From Paramacrobiotus metropolitanus (lineage: Eukaryota; Tardigrada; Eutardigrada; Parachela; Macrobiotidae), in assembly GCF_019649055.1 (NCBI RefSeq), contig NW_026570366.1, positions 62,001 through 126,000 of the forward strand: DNA of 64,000 nt, given 5' to 3'. This document shows positions 60,438-64,000 of this stretch, piece by piece (within the stretch, counting starts at the first letter, position 1; every line of letters begins with the position of its first letter). The position numbers and the translations under genes were made by a program. The notes beneath the pieces were generated by a model that was not told where the DNA came from, ran no database searches, and saw only the letters and a program-made list of their open reading frames with translations.

Positions 60438-60715
60438 CGAGGAGGATTATAGTTGAGTCGGTAGCGCATAGCTGCTGCGAGTTAAACTGAACACCATTTC
60501 GGTAAGCTGTTGGCGTAACAGCCAACCGTGGATGGTTGCACACGCCAATAGCTGCGGTTGGTAAGTTAACAAGGCAACCCCCCACGGCTGACTGTTGTTC
60601 AACTGTTGGAAACGCAACCATCCACGGTTGACTGTTACGTCAATAGCTTACGGAACTGGTGTTCAGTTTAACTCGCAGCAGCTATGCGCTACCGACTCAA
60701 CTATAATCCTCCTCG
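60438..60715. mobile_element. Foldback MITE of 278 bp
   Basis: Nearly the whole element is two arms of about 110 bp. The left arm begins cgaggaggattatagttgag and continues to ccgtggatggttgc; the right arm is its reverse complement with a few substitutions. It is flanked by TA on both sides (60436-60437, 60716-60717), as for Tc1/mariner-type insertion. There is no coding capacity. The arms are so similar that insertion must be young. Confidence 0.8.
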
Positions 60716-60842
60716 TACGCCTGCTGAACGCTATGCAGCATTAATACGAAGTATTTATTGTATTATTCAGCATACGAAGTATTTGTATTTCGGAATTCGG
60801 ACTATGCATGCATGGATCCGTAAACTGGCAACAAACTAAATA

Positions 60843-61793
60843 CAGAGGGTGATGTCGCAATATGCTTCCAGCACGAACGAAACATCGAAGTAGTTTTCTC
60901 CCTTGTTCTTTCCTTTCATTCTTGTCGCTTGAAAATATTTTAATATGTGCTTGATGATTCAACATTGATCGAATTCTAAGAACGAAGAAAGTGACACTCA
61001 GAAGTCAGATGTGATTTTAAAGCGGAACGCCCAGTTTTCCAAACTGGAACAAATTTTTAACGAAGAATTCTATTTGCCAGTTTCCTTAGCATTTGAAATT
61101 TGACATAGATCATCGCAATCGGTGAGGCGCGGATGTACCTTTTTTACTCGGGCGGGAGATACGAAATCCCGTGTTGCCATTTTTTTAAGTATCGTAAAAA
61201 CAAAAAATCGAAATTTGGAAAAAAAATGAAAACGAATGATGTTTGTTTTCCGGAATTATTTACCGGGATAAAAATGCAGTGCATCACTGCATTTAGTCCC
61301 TCCCAGGGTAAAAACGCCCGGAGATTTCTGTACTAGTAAGTGGCTTAAAAGTTTTCCAAAAAAGACAATCTGGATCTGTAGCCCGGCGAGGAACACGGGG
61401 AAGCGGTCCAGGTGTCAATCTTCCAGTTCACAGGGCTGATAAAACGTACTGATGGCTCGAATCTCAGGAAGCCAGATATTTTCTGAAAGCCATATCATCT
61501 AAAAGTTTAATAAACCTGACACCGATAGATTACGGAGTGATGGCGATTTTTCAGCAAATTTTTAGTGGAAAGCATCGAACAACGTTTTGTGATTTAATTA
61601 GTGTTGTGCACAGACCCTTGTCGGTTTCGCAAAATCCCGCTGTATTCTGAACTGATCCCTATTTCTTAAAATTAATTTGAGATGATAGCTACAAAGGGCC
61701 TTCATGCATAACGTTTTAGAAATAAAATATGCATGGAGATGATTGCAATAAATTCATAAAGAAACTGGAAGCATATTGCGAAATCACCCTCTG
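60843..61793. mobile_element. Mariner-type non-autonomous element with short TIRs, 951 bp
   Basis: Ends read CAGAGGGTGAT, one variable base, TCGCAATATGCTTCCAG on the left, and the exact inverse on the right apart from that base. TA lies at 60841-60842 and 61794-61795. The inside has no transposase frame; a 67-codon frame at 61133 is unrecognised. It lies about 125 bp beyond the foldback MITE. Confidence 0.75.
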
Positions 61794-61795
61794 TA

Positions 61796-62092
61796 CAGAT
61801 ACGTGTGTATTTCGCACAACAGAACTTGTGTAATTAGGGATCGACGTCAGCAGGACTTACTTAAGCGTATGCTGCTATTCAATTTGCAGTAACTGCTATT
61901 CAATTTAATCATTTTAATTAGTGTAAACCTGCGGAAGCATACCGATATGTGGATTGGCTGTTGCCCATTAAAAGCATTTGCAGTAATATTATGCAAATCC
62001 GGAACTATATTAGAAAAACGATCGAACTGTCGGCATAGGAAATGGTGGGGTAAGCGAACAGTTCGTTGTATTCAACTCAGCATTTCCGCATT
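61796..62092. other. Intergenic region
   Basis: No feature was recognised between the mariner-type element and the copied exon. Confidence 0.35.
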
Positions 62093-62330
62093 TCTGATTG
62101 AAGATCGAACGTTCAGGTTGTACGGCAGCAAGACCTTTCGACGTCTGAAAGAGCAAGTGTCTAGTGAGTTATTACAATATGAGCTGCATGGCATGTTTCC
62201 GGTTAATAATTTAATATGAACGCCGGTCTCCGGACTAAAGGCAAACATGCGGTTTGCCTCTCATGGAGTTTGTACTCATTACATGTTCCACCGGAATTCG
62301 TTGCCAAATATACAGACAATAACAACTAAC
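62093..62330 (+). pseudogene. Decayed copy of the last exon and 3' UTR of the coiled-coil gene
   Basis: About 240 bp match 53535-53750: FRLYGSKTFRRLKEQVSSEL against FKLYGSKAFRSPKEQVSSEI, then the 3' UTR landmarks ctccggacta and aacatgc(g/t)gtttgc. The parental acceptor tttacag has become tttctg, so the exon can no longer be spliced, and the stop codon position has shifted. No other exon of the gene is nearby, so this is a partial genomic copy, not a processed one. Confidence 0.7.
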
Positions 62331-62806
62331 AACATTTACCCTTTTAACTTGACAACTTGTAAAATGTTACTGTTCTGAGAACAGTTTTCAAGCGGACTGG
62401 GATGTAAAACGCCCACATCTGAGCTTCGATTCACGCTTCACGGCCTTATATCTGTACTTATAATAAAGACATGCAGTACATTAATTAAGAGTAAACACTA
62501 GCCACTATTTCTACGCCTTATAAATGAATCTCAGCACTCCCGGTATGAATAATTTTTATTAGCTATATTCCCGATCTACCTCGAAAAACAAAAAAATTTT
62601 TCAAAATAAAAATTACGAATGTATGACTACGTGTACATCAGTTGTTGCACTTAAACAACATAGCAACAATAACAGACACAAACGGCCACACTCAAATCAA
62701 AAGAGCCGAAAACGTAACTTTTTTTATAGGATAATGGTAGATTTTCCATCTTATACGGGCCAAAAACATTTCAACGAAACCGATTACAATCAACCACTGG
62801 TTTTGT
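62331..62806. other. Intergenic region
   Basis: AT-rich with no recognised coding sequence; it should contain the 3' UTR of the gene ending at 62807. Confidence 0.35.
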
Positions 62807-63946
62807 TCATAACTGCGATTCGGCGTTCCTCCGCTCCAGCTCCGCCAAATCCCGATTGTACTCGGGTGAGTACTGTGCGAAATCACTGTTAGGGCCCTTG
62901 ACCTGTTCCACGTACTGCCGGTACGACAGTTCCTCGCCGGGCGGCAGTACGGGATCATTCGGGTCCCGGTTATGCACCGGCGTCAAGAGCAGTGTGGTCC
63001 GGTAAGTGGGACTGCGGATGGGCGGGGTCCCCGGGAGAGTCCCACCCCGCAGCACCGGGCGGTCGCCGTCCGTAATTTTGAGCGGAGCGGATCCGGCGGC
63101 AGCCACCGTGATTACGGCGTTGTTGACGCGGGAGGCGTTAATGACGTCGCGGGAGGTGATAGGGCCGCTGGGCACGTCCAGACGGCGGTCCCACGGACTG
63201 GGGGCGGTGTGCACGTAGGATTTATCCGTGGAGCGGGGCATCGAGGCATATTTGAAATGGGTGGTGGGCCCGGTGACGGGGGCGGCGGGGGAATTGATCG
63301 GTGTGCCGATGGGGATGGAAAGGGCTGTCGGTTTACCGGGTTTCTAAAAATAGTGGTCATATGTTAACTGTTTATCGGATTTTTTAGTTGAAACTTTTGC
63401 CGGCTTTTGGCTCTGTCGCAATTGCTGTTCGAAATAGTTTTTATTTAAAATTATAAGGCAAAGCAGGGGGAACTCAGACGTGACAACAAATATTACGCAT
63501 ACTACATAATTTCTTTGTTTCAGATGTTTTTTTGCTAACTGCTATTAAGAAGTAAAGTAAACGTAAAAGAGCCATTGTCCGGTATAAAAAAACGGTGGAA
63601 ACTGTTTTCTTCACATTAAGGACATGAAAAATTTTTTTTCTCCTGCTGCGATCCCCATAAATTCTCTGTCACCCTTACATTGGCGTATTTGGAGTTCTGG
63701 TTTTCCACGGAAGAGACCTCACCGGGTGCGATGATACTGTTATTGGGCGTTGCAGGATCACCTTTTCTGGCGGCCACCGTGTTTTCCCGCCGCGTCTCCT
63801 GGTAGTGATAACTGGCGTTGGTTATCATCTCATCGACGTATTTGTTGGACTTTGTCAAGCTGTCGATCGGTTTCACGATCGGTACGGTATCGAGAGTGCC
63901 ATGTTCCACGTCAGTACGTGAGAAGCGCCGTGCAGCCGGTCCATCT
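62807..63946 (-). CDS. C-terminal two exons of an unrecognised gene (runs off the window)
   Basis: Exons 63946-63679 and 63343-62807 on the minus strand are joined in phase 0 (donor gtaagg, acceptor tatttttag) and give the last about 267 residues. The first is entered in phase 2, so the gene continues beyond base 64000. The visible part is hydrophilic and probably disordered: SNKYVDEMITNASYHYQETR, a Pro/Thr/Ala-rich stretch (NSPAAPVTGPTTHFKY), then a charged C-terminus (LSYRQYVEQVKG, YNRDLAELERRNAESQL). There are no membrane helices and no cysteine pattern. The last exon is very G+C-rich in third positions, unlike the neighbouring AT-rich DNA, which supports real coding. No family assigned. 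Confidence 0.6.
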
Positions 63947-64000
63947 CTGGTCAAGAAAACAACTTTAATACAACAAGGACATTGCAAAAAAGTTGAATTC

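Overview
The window is nuclear DNA from a multicellular animal. Coding capacity is split into short exons with GT-AG introns of about 50 bp to 1.3 kb, and intergenic DNA is AT-rich and full of inverted-repeat elements. The gene set points to an ecdysozoan, probably a panarthropod (tardigrade, crustacean or chelicerate): a one-domain chitin-binding cuticle protein, an arthropod-style troponin I and an ABCG transporter of the insect CG31121 type. The species cannot be fixed from the sequence. Exons were placed by hand from frame, splice site and phase continuity. Nearly all the models close in phase, and their lengths fit their families.

Layout: 1-465 (+) 3' end of a SPOP-like BTB gene; 1090-1499 (+) last two exons of an SLC35F-type transporter; 1786-3083 (-) troponin I; 3666-3878 (-) small one-pass membrane ORF; 5572-11457 (+) ABCG half-transporter, tail-to-tail with 11794-14894 (-) quinone oxidoreductase; 14.9-18.9 kb repeats; 18961-21186 (+) carbonyl reductase copy 1; 21.2-27.8 kb transposon-rich DNA; 27880-32609 (+) divergent beta-catenin/Armadillo with a mariner-type MITE in its last intron; about 32750-33305 (-) frameshifted MECR pseudogene; 34140-36726 (+) carbonyl reductase copy 2; 37517-39907 (-) DXO/Rai1 decapping nuclease, head-to-head with 40421-44802 (+) KMT5A/SET8, whose second intron carries a 1.2-kb Mutator-like element with a 9-bp target-site duplication; 45661-47632 (-) one-domain chitin-binding protein; 48719-50835 (-) astacin with a C-terminal beta/gamma-crystallin-like domain; 52537-53673 (+) unrecognised coiled-coil protein; 53.9-55.4 kb tandem arrays; 55867-59414 (-) RPA1; 59.5-62.4 kb MITEs and duplicated exon debris; 62807-63946 (-) the last two exons of an unrecognised gene running off the right edge.

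The genes do not form one pathway. They are ordinary housekeeping, muscle, cuticle, lipid-transport and chromatin genes. The notable material is two-fold. First, there are at least five distinct inverted-repeat transposon families, two of them inside introns, plus recent local duplications: a 121-bp RPA1 exon copy, a dead last-exon copy of the coiled-coil gene, and the carbonyl reductase pair. Second, several proteins have departed from their family: degenerate ABCG ATPase motifs, a troponin I with an unusual C-terminus, a fast-evolving beta-catenin whose 5' frame does not close, and an astacin-crystallin fusion.
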